From Tolypocladium sp. Sup5 PDA-1 (Eukaryota; Ascomycota; Sordariomycetes; Hypocreales; Ophiocordycipitaceae), in assembly GCA_000750105.3 (NCBI GenBank), contig JPHH03000039.1, positions 1-64,000 of the forward strand: a DNA stretch of 64,000 bases, written 5' to 3'. A model generated the notes under the pieces. The model was not told where the DNA came from, did not search any database, and saw nothing but the letters and a program-made list of their open reading frames with translations. This document shows, in pieces, positions 43,088 to 54,561 of the stretch; position 1 is the first letter of the stretch; the number at the start of each line of letters is the position of its first letter. The position numbers and the translations under genes are program-made.

Positions 43088-44841
43088 ATGGGCGCCAGCG
43101 GCAGCTCGTCGCCGTTGTCCTTCTACACGGCCAACGGCTCGGACGCCGAGCAGTCGACGACGGCGAGCAGCCCCGCGCAGGCGACGCCCTGTCCGTACCG
43201 TGAGGCACGCCAGCTGCCGCGCGAGCTGAAGGAGCATTGCCAGATTTTCCTCGAGGAGCAGCTTTGTACGAGGGCATCCCTGTGCGCGCGGTTGGATGGC
43301 GATGAGCAGGGCTAATGGGAGTCGCAGATACCTGTGCGATTAATCTTCTCAACAGCACGCTGGGTGCTGGCCTGTCGCGACGGACGCCGACGGGCAAGGC
43401 CGTGCCGGTGCCGCCTCCGAGCCAGCTCGCCCTCTTGAACACGCTGATCATCCATCCGCTGCACACGACGCGCGCAGAGAAGCCCGAGCACATGGACGTG
43501 TCCGCCCTCGCGCTCGACTACCTGCGAAACCTGCTGGCCATCGTCGGGCCCATCAACGCCGACTTTCGCGCTGCCTTCCAGTTCTACTCGATGCCGAGAT
43601 GGGGTCGCCGGTCGGGGTACGCTAGTCATGGCAGCGATAGCGACATGTCTGACGGCGAGGCGGACCGCGACCACAACCGCGTCCGGGGGCGGATGGCGAA
43701 CGAGGCCAGCGTCTGGAGTCGCGGCCAGGACCTGTGGACCACCGTGGGCTGGGCGTTCAACACCGCAACGCTGTATCCGCATCGGTGGCGATACTGGAGG
43801 GTCTGGCTGGAGTACATGCTCGATGTGCTCGAGGCCGACTGGAACGAGAGGGAGAGGCTCGATCGCGAGGCACACGAAGCGAATGGCAAGACTGGCGACG
43901 AGCCCCTCACCTCCCGGCGCGAATCCATGATTCTCATGTACATGGATCAGCAGGAAAATCGACAGGCGGGCTTCAAGCGGATCATAAAGGCACTGTTTGC
44001 CGATGGAGGGAGCCTGTCCTCGTCGTCATTCTCCGAGGTATTCGAAAAGGAGCCCAGGGGGCCGAGGAAAGGGTCCAAAAAACGGAAACGAGAGCAAGTC
44101 CTGGACTTGGAGAATGATAAATTCGGCGACTACTTTGACGACGGTTCCACGTCGTCGGGCATCTCGGAGCCCCCGACGCCACAGAAGCCCCGCGACGCGA
44201 GAAAGGAGGTCTCCTTTGGATGCTCGAACCCGGGACTGGCCGAGTCGGTTGCACTTCGACTACGGTTCTTCAAGCTGCTGTCCGCGGCCACCTTCGTGCT
44301 TCGCAAGCGATCGGAGCTTAACCAACTGTACCAGGACTTTGCGGCGGCGATTAAAGTGCTTCCGCTGCAGATGTTCTCCCTCTTTGTTACGCAAAGGGAG
44401 AACCCTTTACTGCCCGAAACGCATGTCACGATTACCAAGGAACTGTTTCACCTATTACTGCCTTCAAACTACAAAGACCCGATAAAGGTGGATCCAGTAG
44501 GGGAGGCCGAGGGCAGCTTGACAATGCCGATGTTAGAGCACTGTTACATGGCATCGCCCGCCAACACTGTCGGATTAGAGGACAACGCAAAGTTGTCGTT
44601 GGTGGTCGAGAGCGCGATACAATTGCTGTGGATTTGCGACATGGTGGTATACACAGAGAGTTTGGCCGAGGCGGCCACAAAGGGCATCAAGGCGAGGGAG
44701 GCCAAGGCCAAGAAGAAGAGGACGGGCAGGGCGCGGGCCGAGGCCAGCGATACCTTGGCCCAGGACGTGCTGGCGAGCTCCGGGGAGCGGATTCGCGTCT
44801 TGGTGGAGGCACTGGAGGCGTCGGCTGACATACAACATTGA
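43088..44841 (+). CDS. Unrecognised protein, probably nuclear
   Basis: Two exons (43088-43265, 43328-44841; phase 1 join giving EEQLYTCAINLLN) encode 563 aa. I do not recognise the family. The N-terminus is short and Ser-rich, then comes a largely alpha-helical region (LPRELKEHCQIFLEEQLYT; LALLNTLIIHPLHTT; VSALALDYLRNLLAIVGPIN). An acidic/basic variable insert (about 160-180), a Trp-rich block (WTTVGWAFNTATLYPHRWRY, then WRVWLEYMLDVLEADWNERE) and two basic clusters (KGSKKRKREQ and KAKKKRTGR) follow. The basic clusters look like nuclear localisation signals. The C-terminal half is again helical with leucine-rich segments. No catalytic motif, signal peptide or membrane segment is visible. The consistent splice junction and uniform codon use argue that it is a real gene. 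Confidence 0.78.
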
Positions 44842-45089
44842 TGGGATTTGTGTTGGGACGATCTTTTTGGCGGGAATCAGCGGTGTCGCGGGTCTTGTCT
44901 GGTACGGAGTTGACGATGATGAAACCTCGGGTTCGGCGTTTTGGAAGTCGCGGTGTTGCTGCATTCATCGTGGACTTGGTGGGATGGTTTTTACACTATG
45001 TTACAAGATTATGTGATACCACTCGCTGCCGGCAGGCGTGCCGAGTGCCGCGGATCCATAGCCCCTGCATTCTTTGTTTGCGACTGTCC
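44842..45089. other. Short convergent 3' spacer
   Basis: About 250 bp between the stop codons of two converging genes; must hold both polyadenylation regions. Confidence 0.6.
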
Positions 45090-45764
45090 TCACCGTTTCT
45101 TGGTCGCTGTCGGACTCCAGGCCGTGGGCTGCCAGTTCTCGCTCGGTCCCCGGGCCTTGGCCTTGGCCCACGGGTCCTTCTTCTCTGCGTCTTCCACTTC
45201 AGGCTTGTCCTTTGGTTTGCGCAATTTGCCATCCTCATCCTCCTCTGGTTTCACGTCCGAATCCATCTCCTCCTCCCTCACCGGCAGCGCCCGCCGCTTG
45301 GCCGCCTCGCCCGGGTCCTCCATGACGCGGGGCTTGGCCTCCCAGCGGGCGTCGGCCTGCGCGGCCAGATATTTCATGCGCTCCTGGCGCACCACGTCGC
45401 CCTGCTGCTCGGCGAGCGAGGGCGCGTCCGGGCGCGTGTGCCGCAGCCACTGGTGCCACAGCGGGCTGACGCTGACGTCGGAGAGGTGCGTCGAGCGCGG
45501 GTAGGTGACGATGCGGCGCCAGCGCTCGCCGTGCGAGGCCGCGCCGTCGTCGGGGCCGCGGGTGAGGCGGAACTCCCAGAAGGTGTTGCCTTGGAGGTCA
45601 TGGCCTGGTCGCGATGCTGCGTGTGAGCGGTCTCGAGCACGAGATGGGGGAGAGGCAAAGGGCTGGCTGGGCCTACCAATGTAGAAGCGCTTCCGCCAGG
45701 GCAGGCGGAGGGCTTTCCACTTGTACCATGCTTGCGCGATGGGGCCTATCCGCTTCGGAGACAT
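45090..45764 (-). CDS. NDUFAF2: Mitochondrial complex I assembly factor NDUFAF2 (B17.2-like)
   Basis: Two exons on the minus strand (45764-45677 and 45604-45090) give 200 aa. NDUFAF2 is a paralogue of the NDUFA12 subunit. It binds late assembly intermediates of NADH:ubiquinone oxidoreductase in the mitochondrial matrix. The family pattern is clear: a short start with WYKWKALRLPWRKRF, then the splice-restored YIGHDLQGNTFWEFR, RWRRIVTYP, and VSPLWHQWLRHTRPDAPSLA. After that comes a basic/acidic charged tail (about 125-200) that is longer than in the animal protein. The intron is phase 1; the acceptor CAG at 45607-45605 is chosen because it keeps the conserved HDLQGN block. Its promoter region is shared with the calponin-homology gene. 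Confidence 0.87.
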   Translation of the reverse strand: MSPKRIGPIAQAWYKWKALRLPWRKRFYIGRPSQPFASPPSRARDRSHAASRPGHDLQGNTFWEFRLTRGPDDGAASHGERWRRIVTYPRSTHLSDVSVSPLWHQWLRHTRPDAPSLAEQQGDVVRQERMKYLAAQADARWEAKPRVMEDPGEAAKRRALPVREEEMDSDVKPEEDEDGKLRKPKDKPEVEDAEKKDPWAKAKARGPSENWQPTAWSPTATKKR

Positions 45765-46411
45765 GGACGGGGCGGCGTTGGCAGTTCCATGCGGTGGCGA
45801 TGGGGAAGCTGGAGATGGAAGACGTCGAGGTTCGTCCAGTGGTTAATCAGGCTCCAGAAGTCTTGGAACTGGAGCAAGCCTTATCGGGACAACTTGGGTT
45901 GCGCCACATGGTTAACGGCGGTTCATTGTAGTACACCCCAGCCACACCTGCATCCACCAGCCACTCCCAGCTCCACGTCAACTAGGCAGGAGGCAGCTGG
46001 GAATCAAGAAGGAGCGCCCCGCTACGCTGCTTACCGATGTATTATCACTGAATAACAGGCCTCGACACCAAACCAGGCCTAGCCATACCCTTTTCTTCTT
46101 CCTATCATCCCGAGCGACCTATGCTACTATTCTCCTAGACCAAGTCCCTCGACGCCCAACAAGTCTTTGTTTTGGTCTGCTATGTGCCAAATACCAAGCC
46201 GCTGATCGCCCCCTACGACAGCATTCCGTCCGCGCCGCCTCGCTTCCCGAACTGGCGCGACGGTGACGACACCACAAACACATTGCGCAGCGCAAGGCGG
46301 CCCCCCCTGTGGTACGAGTATCCGTACGGACTTGGGAGACGAGACTTTTCGTTCCTTTGTCGCTCCATCATCACCTGAATCGCAGGATAGAGACGAGGGC
46401 CCGCAGTCAAG
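45765..46411. promoter_or_regulatory. Shared divergent promoter of NDUFAF2 and the CH-domain gene
   Basis: About 650 bp between two divergent start codons. A GAGTATCCGTACGGACTT string near 46316-46333 is a variant of the window's intergenic word. No TATA box is evident. Confidence 0.5.
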
Positions 46412-48516
46412 ATGGCATCGGTCACGTCCCTCGACAAGGACTTGCGCCAGATGCGCCTCGACAAGTACACGCCCGCGGCGGCCAACGAGGTCCGGACGTG
46501 GATTGAGGAGATTCTCGGCGCGAAGCTGCCGTCTTCGGATCTCCTCGAGGGGCTGAAGGATGGCGTTGCCCTCTGCAAGTAAGCGGCCGCATCCAACGTC
46601 ACCGGGTCGCACGGTTCCTGACAGATCCGTCATCTAGGCTCGTCAACCTCGCCGTCCCTCCGCCCGGCGTCAAGTTCAAGCAGTCCGCGATGCCCTTTGT
46701 GCAGATGGAGAACATCTCGCACTTCCTCCGAGCGTGCCAGGCCCCGCCCCTCAACCTGCAACAGCACGACACGTTCCTCACCGTCGACCTGTTCGAGCAA
46801 AAGGATCCGGCACAAGTGCTGCAGTGCCTCGGCGCGTTCAGTAGAGCGGCCCATGCCGCCAACCCGAGTAGGTTCCCCACGGCGATAGGACCGAGGACTC
46901 GAGCCGGAGCCATGAGCCCTCAAGGAACTGGCCCTGTGACGCCGACGGGACTTCGCGATAGGGGAGCGTCCTTTGCCAGCAACTCCTCGTCCGCCTACGG
47001 TGGCTCGAAGCCGGTTTTGCCACCCCGCACCGGCGACTCTGCCTCTGGCCGACGGAGCCCGACGAAGGGCCACACCAAGACGCCATCGAATGGGGGATCT
47101 CCGAGCCACGTAAGCAGCTGGAGCAAGAGAGAACACGAGGGCGCCACATCGCCAGCCTGGAACATTGCGCAGTACGGCTACATGGGCGGCGCCAGTCAGG
47201 GCAACCTGGGCATCTCGTTTGGAGGACGGAGGCAAATCACTAGTGCTGGACCCGACATCCCCAGCTTGGCCGAAAAGGAGCGCCGCCGTAAGGATGAAGA
47301 GGGGCGTCAACAACAGGAGGCAGAGGAAGACGAGCGCCGACGGCAGGCAGAGCTGGAGGCGGAAGAGGAACGAGCCAGGATAGAGGAGGAGCGAAAGTGG
47401 GAGAAGGAGACGGAGCGGCTGCGAGAAGAGGAGCGGCTGAAGGCGGAGGAGGAGAAACGTCAGTGGGAGGAACAGGAGCGCCAGTGGCAGCTGACGGAGC
47501 AGAAGCGCCGACAGGAAGAAAAGGAGGCCGAGGCCCGACTCGACGAGGAGCGGCGCCACACCAGGAGCCGGAGCGACAACAAGCTGCGCGGCCAGTTCCT
47601 CAGCCAGTACCAGGCCGAGCAGGCCGACGCGGAGAGCAGCCAGAGCAGCCGGATCAAGGAGCTCGAGAAGGAGCTGGAACAGGCGCGGCAGCGCGAGGCA
47701 GAGTACGAGCGGGAGCGCCAGGAACGCGTTCCACGCGTCGGCAGCCGGGCCGCCAGCGAGATTACGCCGCCCAAGGCCAGGTCTAGGAGCCGGCCGGCGG
47801 CGGCTGGCGCATCGACGGCATCGCCAGCGCCCCCTGCGTCCAAGGCGCCCGAGCGAGGGCCAGCACGGCTCGAATCGTGGTCCCAGAACGAGCGCGAATA
47901 TCTGCAGACGCACTGGGACCAGCACCAGCAGCAAGAGCTGGAGCCAACGCCTGAGCCGGCACCAGCGCCTCGCTCCATTGCTTCGCCCCCAGTTACGTCC
48001 CCTCGACCTCTCCCAGATCCTGCCACGACGCCCAAGGTCAGGAGCCCCAACACCAGCAGCCGTCCGCTGCCCGATCCCGCCAAGTACACGTCCCCTCCGG
48101 CGCCGCCGCAGAGCCGAACGGACCGCTTCCTAGCCAGCAACGCGCCCCCGCCATCACAGCAGCCGCAGCCGACGTACGCGCGCGAGCTCGGCGCCACCGA
48201 GGAGCGCGACGCCGAGGACCGCCGGCGCGCGCAGAGCCAGGCCGGGACCAAGGCCGGCGGCTGGGCGTCCAAGTCGCTGCTCGAGCGCGAGATGGAGATG
48301 GAGCGCCAGCGCCAGCGCGAGTGGGAGGAGGCGCAGAAGGAGACGGCCAAGGCGGTGCGCTCGGGCGACGGCGTCGACGGCGTCGGCGGGCGCTGGGATG
48401 TCGGCCAGTGGAGCGGCTTCACGGGCGGCGACGGCCAGAACAGGGGGTCGCAGGGCATTGGCGGCGGGAGGAGGCAGATTGTCGGGCCGCGGCCGCTGCC
48501 GGGGTCCAACAGGTGA
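46412..48516 (+). CDS. Calponin-homology (CH) domain protein with long coiled coil
   Basis: Two exons (46412-46578 and 46638-48516, phase 2 join giving ALCKLVNL) encode 681 aa. A single CH domain of the calponin/transgelin type occupies about 20-125 (WIEEIL, LLEGLKDGVALCKLVN, FKQSAMPFVQMENISHFL, DLFEQKDPAQVLQCL), which suggests actin binding. It is followed by a Ser/Pro-rich linker with a calponin-repeat-like stretch (about 235-260). A very strong Glu/Arg/Gln coiled coil comes next (about 270-420), then a Pro-rich region. The C-terminal segment contains GGRWDVGQWSGFTGGDGQ. Yeast Scp1 and S. pombe Stg1 have the CH part but lack the coiled coil, so this is a filamentous-fungal elaboration. The likely role is actin organisation, by inference. 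Part of its last exon is copied at 42494-42579. Confidence 0.86.
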
Positions 48517-49137
48517 GGCGAGGTGAGCACAGGGGACGAGTGGTTATGGAGCAGGCGGCGGTTACGGAGGAGTTGTGATGCGCGAACCAATGAATGAACG
48601 GCTGGGCGTCACTGTTATCCTGTCTTGTCAAAAAGCAGAATCGTTCAAGCGTAGACCGAGAGAACCAAGGTCATCAAGTTCAAGTGTTTTTGAATTCTGA
48701 ATTGTAACATCGTGTACGCAATTCATAGCGACATATACATCTATCCGTGTACGTGGCAAATATCCCGTCAACAGGTGAGCCGAGACGACCTACATGACTC
48801 CCGACATTCGCTAGCCGACACCGCCGCCATGCCGCGTCCGCCAAGTAATATCGCAGGCTGGACGCAAGTTGGCCGCCTGTTGCCGGAGATAAAACAACAG
48901 GGGAGCACTGGAGTATCCAAGGTGGGGTCGCTGCAGGTGTCGATCTGGCAGAGGCACTCATCTCCTTCTCTTGCATCACGAGGAAACATCCCCCTTCCAT
49001 CGAGTGTCTGTTTGTCGCCTATCCAAACTATCCTCTGCCGTCGCCGCGATGCTCGCCCTTTTGTTAGCAACAAGTGCAGACACCCTGGCTCGACAGATGT
49101 GCGTGTTCATGATCTCCCAGTCGCTGACACCCATCCA
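48517..49137. other. Convergent spacer between CH-domain and SET genes
   Basis: About 620 bp with the two 3' UTRs; nothing else recognised. Confidence 0.55.
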
Positions 49138-50832
49138 TCAGGCTTGATCACCGTTTGTCATTGCCGATTCTCCATTCCCCTCCTCTGCCGCCTCAGTTCT
49201 GCAGCGTTGGCACATGCACCAGCCCCCGAGGCTGCCTCGTGCCCACTCCCGTCGCCCCTGCACAGGGAGCGATATGTCGCAGTAATGGTTCAAGATCTCC
49301 TCTCCTCGCTTGATCCCCCCTGCCCGGCCGCTAGCAACACGCTCTGTCCGAGCCGAAAGGACCATGCGACCACCCCAGTCCCAGGCGACATTGGGATCGC
49401 AGTCGTGGTTCGCCAGGCACCAGTACGGATGAACTGCTGCTACGTCCGGCCGTCCGTCCCGCGGGTTCTTTCTCGCCGAGGCAGTCCCTCGGAACTTGGC
49501 ATACAACGTGTTGAGAACCCAGACGTCATACTCGGCGAGCGACGCAAAAATGTCCACGTCCATCTTCTCGAGCACATGGAGTGGTGTTTCAATATTGTAT
49601 TTGAAAGAGAACGGCAAGGTCCACTCCGGAGGCGGCCCTGCGTTTGGCGACACATTAATGTCATTGGAACGTGTCGGCACGAAATCACCCCAAATGAACT
49701 TGACCTCGCGGACGTCGAGGGGGTGTACCTCCTGATGCTCAGCCAGTGCTAACATGCGGGCAAGGAGCAAGAGATAGAGCGTCTCGTCGGCCTCAAAGGC
49801 GTCGGGGTCCTTGGCGATGGCGTCGACGTCCTTGTCGCACACGGCGGGGTGATATCGTTTCTGTGCCTCGTCGTGACAATGCTGGCCGCAAAAAACAGTG
49901 TCATAGCACTCATCGCAATTGACGGGTTCCTTCTCACTGCCAAGGCGCGGCAGGTCGGAGCTACATGCGTCGCAGACGGAATCCTTGAGCCGGTTGTTGG
50001 CCGTCAAGAGGGAGTATTCTGTCAGCACCGCTTCGCCGGGCTCAATGTCCTCCTGAGCAAACATGCCGAGTTGTTTGCAAGTGGGAATAATGTCATAGCC
50101 GTCGGTATCGCTAGCCCCTTCCAGCAGGACTGGCAGAGTTGCCACCTGAACGGCGCACTTTGGGGCCATGTCCTTGAGGTCTGCATTCAAGGCATCGAGC
50201 GACTCGGGCGAGAAGCGGTCGGGCTCGTGGTCGTTCCACGGGTATACCTCTCGGCGGACCAGGCCATAATCGGGGAGGTCGGTGATGTCGAAGTCGCTGC
50301 GCCGAAGCCGTTGGCGGCCCACAGTCTGGATGTGATTCTTGGTGTTGAGCAGCTCTCGGTTCTCGGGAGCAACCTGAAGTCCTCGGTTGCAGAAGGTAGC
50401 GGCGCTCTTCAGGCAGCCACAGAGCAGCAGGCCCAACGAGAGCATCTGATATGCTCGGATGGAGCTGACGACGGCAAGTCGGCGCGCAGCAGCCTCGGCA
50501 TCATCGGGATCAGCAGCGTTGGAGGCCGAAAAGTCTGCAGAGAGGTTGCCATAGGTGAGTACTTCCGGGGCCGGTACGCCGGCGTGCATCATCAGGCTCT
50601 CCAAGGCCTGCTCGTGGTACTCGAAGCCCTCATTGGCGACTTCATCTGTCAAGAGAAGGGCTCGGTAGGCATCGCCAACAGCCAGGTCGGGGTATCCCAG
50701 ATCCGAGTGGACGACGGCTCGCTCGAGATAGAGGATTAGATCATAGGGCAGGCTACCGATCCCCTCGGTCAGCTGCTCACGGCGGTCGAGCAGCTGCTCG
50801 TGTTGAGCGTCCTGCTGAGCGTCCTGGTCCAT
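49138..50832 (-). CDS. SET-domain protein with MYND-like zinc finger (SMYD type)
   Basis: Intronless, 564 aa. The N-terminal third (about 1-200) is helical and TPR-like (LILYLERAVVHSDLGYPDLA and similar). The SET domain begins near residue 240 with LGMFAQEDIEPGEAVLTEYS. It is interrupted by a Cys-rich MYND-like module (about 287-330; Cys287, Cys290, CDECYDTVFCGQHC, YHPAVC). It resumes with the cofactor-pocket motif ANHDCDPNVAWDW (Asn475, His476) and GEEILNHYCD. A post-SET cysteine cluster (WCMCQRC) closes the zinc site. All blocks needed for a SAM-dependent lysine methyltransferase are visible, although the usual NHSCxPN reads NHDCDPN. Substrate (histone or other) unknown. The start at 50832 gives a Gln-rich, soluble N-terminus. 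Confidence 0.88.
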   Translation of the reverse strand: MDQDAQQDAQHEQLLDRREQLTEGIGSLPYDLILYLERAVVHSDLGYPDLAVGDAYRALLLTDEVANEGFEYHEQALESLMMHAGVPAPEVLTYGNLSADFSASNAADPDDAEAAARRLAVVSSIRAYQMLSLGLLLCGCLKSAATFCNRGLQVAPENRELLNTKNHIQTVGRQRLRRSDFDITDLPDYGLVRREVYPWNDHEPDRFSPESLDALNADLKDMAPKCAVQVATLPVLLEGASDTDGYDIIPTCKQLGMFAQEDIEPGEAVLTEYSLLTANNRLKDSVCDACSSDLPRLGSEKEPVNCDECYDTVFCGQHCHDEAQKRYHPAVCDKDVDAIAKDPDAFEADETLYLLLLARMLALAEHQEVHPLDVREVKFIWGDFVPTRSNDINVSPNAGPPPEWTLPFSFKYNIETPLHVLEKMDVDIFASLAEYDVWVLNTLYAKFRGTASARKNPRDGRPDVAAVHPYWCLANHDCDPNVAWDWGGRMVLSARTERVASGRAGGIKRGEEILNHYCDISLPVQGRREWARGSLGGWCMCQRCRTEAAEEGNGESAMTNGDQA

Positions 50833-53332
50833 GGTTGGCAGCGAGCGTGGGGGTGGATGGGACGGGATGGGATGCGCGGGGCGAGCACACGAGGACGACG
50901 ACCGGCGACAGCGGAAGGAGTCGTCGACGGCCGTCGATGAGGTGTGACGAAGCTGGGCGCGGAGAGAGCCAGAGAGACTTGGAGTGGTGGACGTCGAGGG
51001 TATCGGCGCAGAGAGCTGGAGGGCAAGTCGAGATCAAATATGGGCCCGGCCGTCGCTGAAGCGTGACACCTGGGAGGAGTCGAGACGGGGAAGACGGGGG
51101 CGACGAGGGGCGTTTATGGCCAACAGCGCAGAAGACCTGGTTGAGCTAGCAGTACTCGCATGCACTCGTACTCGCAGACTCAGGTCCGGGCCTGCATATG
51201 ACAGTGTCGGTCAGACTGAAGAGGCCCTGCTTCGTCTGATGTGGCGCGGTGGTGGTGGTGACAGGCCAAGGTCGAGGTGCAACAGGGCGAATGTGGTCGA
51301 GAGGGCAGCCGGGTCTCGTGACAGCCCTCGCCCTCGCACGGCGGCAGCAAAAGCCTTGCCCGACGGGACGGTCGGCAGCGTCAGGGACAAGGCCACTACG
51401 TGCCGTCGGATTGGCGAGGTGAGGCAGCGAGAAAAGCCCCGAGGGTGGTTGCAGGCCGGTGCCTTGTTGCGGCGGCGGTAGTGCGTGGCAGCAGCAAGCA
51501 GAGAGGCAGACGGAGGCAGAGAGAGAACAAACACCTGGGGTCAAAGCCACAGCCAGCAGGGATCAACTGGCCAGGGGAACGCGGCTGATGGGAGAGAGAA
51601 AAAAAATTGATTGGCGCTGGGAGAAGGAAAAATGAAGGATGGGACGGACAAGGCGGTCCGTCCGATAGCAGCAGCACTTGACCACCACCAGCAAACAAAA
51701 TGGACCCTGGATATCCGGGCACGTTTTTTTTCCCTCTCTCTGGTGGATGGAGGGGTCCAAGTTCAAGGGTTCCAAGGGTTCCAAGGGTTCCATCCAGTCT
51801 AGGCCCGGCCAATTTCAGGGTCCAGGACTCCGGTTCAGCTTGCAGATGCCCGCCACGCGCGATGGGGGCGTGTGGCTCGCGCTGGCTCGATCAGCGAGCA
51901 GCGGTGCAGAGGCGAGGCGACCGGTAAGTGGGTGGTGGAGTGAGGCGCAGGCGCTGCCAATCAGCCAGCGTAGGGCATCGCCATGTGGGATCTATGGCTG
52001 AGGCCGAGAGAACAGCGTCGCCGAGGTGGTGGTGGTGGGATGGAAGGCTGACGAGGTGACGATGCCGCAAAGCTTGACGCTGCCGAGTCGCCGCCTAGCG
52101 CGAGCCTCCTCCAGACCACGCCTCTGGCTCCAGCAAACACACTCGGAGAGCATTAACTTACTTACATATGTACTGAAGCAATTGCCATTGACAAACCCCG
52201 CAGGTTGGCCCTGCTGGGCCCTGAAGCTCGTCACTGACTGAAACACGGACACCAGGCCTTGACGAGAAGAGTTCAGGCGCCATACGGATACGTCATCCTG
52301 ACATGTCGTCGACATCCCTACCCTGGCAGGCAGGCCCTGGGTGTCTTCTGCCGAACCAGCGCTGGCATCACATGCTCTGGCTGACTACTCATTTATGTAC
52401 CGTAGTACTGCTGCACATGGCCTGAATGGATCATCGATATCAAGAGAATCAAGTCTAAATCCGTCACTGCGTCTCGACAAGGTAGATTTATCTGCTGCAG
52501 ACGCCAGCCCAGAGGAAATACGAGTAACTCGTACTTCCGTACCTTGCGCTGGCAGCCCCGATCGCGTCAATGTCTCAGCTGCTTCAGCGGGTGGCAGATT
52601 TACCCCTCCATGGCTAAACTACCCCGCCATGCGCTGCAACCAGCCTCTCGCTCACATGCCAGCGAGTGCCCGCCTCGCACGGCGTGAAACCGGTCAAGGA
52701 GAAGCCTGACGCTATTCCCGTCGCTGAGGAGAGACATCCGTGATATCAGTCAAGTTGCAAGCATCGTGAGACCCTGCACCTTTCCCAGTGTCTCCGTTGA
52801 AGTTGGCTGTTGAAGTTGGCTGGCAGAGCATGCTCCACATTCTCTCGAGGTACCGGGTACAACCACAGATGGGCGTTGAATTGCACAGGTGCTGCTTGGG
52901 CTGGCATGTGAGTACGAGTACTCGTAAGGCAGCAAGGTAAAGAAACTTTGCAACAGCTCGATGTCCAGCCCGACCGAGTGGACCTCATGACGGCACCGTC
53001 CCGTCCATCTGTTATCTAATAGCCCACGAGGCGGTCCAGTTCGTTATCGACAACCACAGGCCCTTCGAACCCCCGCGTCACAGTGAGGTGAGCTGTGAAG
53101 GAAAAGAAAAAAAAAAGGCCGCCGACCCCGCCATCCACCGACGACGATCGTCATCACTGCGTCCAATCCACTCCAGCCCTCAACCACCACCGTCGCCTGT
53201 CAAACGTCGAGTCGACAGTCTTCGTACACACACTCTCTCACGCGCACACCCATACACGCACACGCATACACAGATCTCTCCAAACAAGGCATCGATAGAC
53301 GACTCATACACAAGGTGGGAGAGACAAATAAG
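50833..53332. other. 2.5-kb intergenic region between divergent SET and 6PGL genes
   Basis: No supported gene. It includes a (AAGGGTTCC)3 tandem repeat at 51765-51791, T-rich and A-rich tracts near 51600 and 51723, and several TACGAGTA-like words (about 52520, 52915). The last 250 bp before the 6-phosphogluconolactonase start are rich in CA and CAC repeats typical of a leader. Confidence 0.55.
51765..51791. repeat. (AAGGGTTCC)3 tandem repeat
   Basis: Three perfect 9-nt units preceded by a degenerate one, intergenic. Confidence 0.9.
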
Positions 53333-54118
53333 ATGCCTCGGACGCAACCCAACCTCTACGCCTTCCCCGGCGTCGACGCCCTCGCCCCCGCGCTGCGCGC
53401 CTACATCCTCCAGAGCCAGGCGGCCGGCTTCACGCGCCACGGCACCTTCAAGGTCGCCGTCTCGGGCGGCTCCCTGCCCAAGACGCTCGCCGCCGCGCTG
53501 CTCGCGCCCTCCTCGGGCAGCCCCGACGACGTCGTCGACTTCGCCCGCTGGGAGATCTTCTTCGCCGACGAGCGCGCCGTGCCCCTCGACCACGCCGACT
53601 CCAACTACGCCCTCCTCAAGGCCGAGCTGCTCGACCGCCTGCCCGCCGACCAGCGGCCCACGGTCCACGCCATCGATGCCGCCCACCTTGCCGACGCCCA
53701 GGAGCTCGCCGACCAGTACGAGCAGACCCTCGTCGCCAGCTTCGCCAGCCGCGACTCGGTCCGCCTGCCCATCTTCGACCTGCTGCTGCTCGGCTGCGGG
53801 CCCGACGGCCACACCTGCTCCCTCTTCCCCGGCCACGCACTGCTGCGCGAGACGAGCGCCTGGGTCGCCCCCATCGAGGACTCGCCCAAGCCCCCGCCGC
53901 GCCGAATCACCCTGACCCTGCCCGTCGTCACCCACGCCGTCCGCGTCGCCTTTGTCGCCACGGGCGCCGGCAAGAAGGACGTCATGAAGCAGATCTTCGA
54001 CTCCACCGACGGCCTGCCCTGCGCGCTGGTCAACGAGGCCGCCGGCGACCGCGTCAGCTGGTTCGTCGACGAGCCCGCCATCGAGGGCGTCAGCTTCCCC
54101 CGGAGAGCCTTCCTGTAG
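53333..54118 (+). CDS. 6-phosphogluconolactonase
   Basis: 261 aa, single exon. Hydrolyses 6-phosphoglucono-1,5-lactone in the second step of the oxidative pentose phosphate pathway, in the cytosol, supplying NADPH metabolism. The two family signatures are present: VAVSGGSLPKTLA near residue 40 and LLGCGPDGHTCSLFPGH near residue 155. WEIFFADERAVPLDHADSNY and the closing substrate region (VSWFVDEPAI) also fit. Length matches yeast Sol3/Sol4. Third codon positions are extremely GC-rich, which produces long spurious antisense frames. The ATG at 53333 is the first in frame and starts the conserved N-terminus (NLYAFPGVDALAPALRAYI). Confidence 0.94.
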   Translation: MPRTQPNLYAFPGVDALAPALRAYILQSQAAGFTRHGTFKVAVSGGSLPKTLAAALLAPSSGSPDDVVDFARWEIFFADERAVPLDHADSNYALLKAELLDRLPADQRPTVHAIDAAHLADAQELADQYEQTLVASFASRDSVRLPIFDLLLLGCGPDGHTCSLFPGHALLRETSAWVAPIEDSPKPPPRRITLTLPVVTHAVRVAFVATGAGKKDVMKQIFDSTDGLPCALVNEAAGDRVSWFVDEPAIEGVSFPRRAFL

Positions 54119-54561
54119 GAAGGAGGCACGGGGACTGAAAGATGATTTATTGACGAAGCGAATGACCTTGATCGAGACCCGGGGGGGGGGTTGGGGGGGG
54201 GTTTGGTGAGTGTCCGGACGAGAAGAGTCAATCTTTATGGCGCGCGCGCAGCTGCACGGAAACGCTAGAGGGGTCCACGCACAGAGGGAGACTTTAGAAC
54301 GGAGGGCAGAGATGAGGATGCACTCATTGAGGGAAGGGGAAAGCCACTTTGATATGGGTGTTGATATATCCTGTTTGCGGGTCCGGGGGGGGCGCATGGG
54401 GGCGAGGCAAATGACGCCCGACGTGCAGCAGCCGTAGCTACCGATGAAAAAGTAGCTTGTTCAATGCTTACTACAGGGCCACTGCAGGCTGCGATCTTGC
54501 GGTGACGAATCTCATGATGGTCATAGGTGGGGTCTACCGTAAGGTAAGGGATATAACGCCG
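54119..54561. other. Convergent spacer with G-rich tract
   Basis: About 440 bp holding two 3' UTRs. At 54181-54201 there is G10-TT-G9, which could fold as a G-quadruplex. A CTACCGTAAGGTAAGG word lies near 54534. Confidence 0.6.

Noticed and set aside
46630..47934. 434-codon minus-strand frame opposite the CH-domain gene
   Set aside because: Leu-rich translation is the mirror of the Glu/Arg coiled-coil codons; not an independent gene.
48712..49752. 346-codon plus-strand frame overlapping the SET gene
   Set aside because: Antisense to a gene with intact SET and MYND motifs; no recognisable domain.
53180..54397. 405-codon minus-strand frame over 6-phosphogluconolactonase
   Set aside because: Antisense shadow of an extremely GC3-rich gene; no domain and biased composition.
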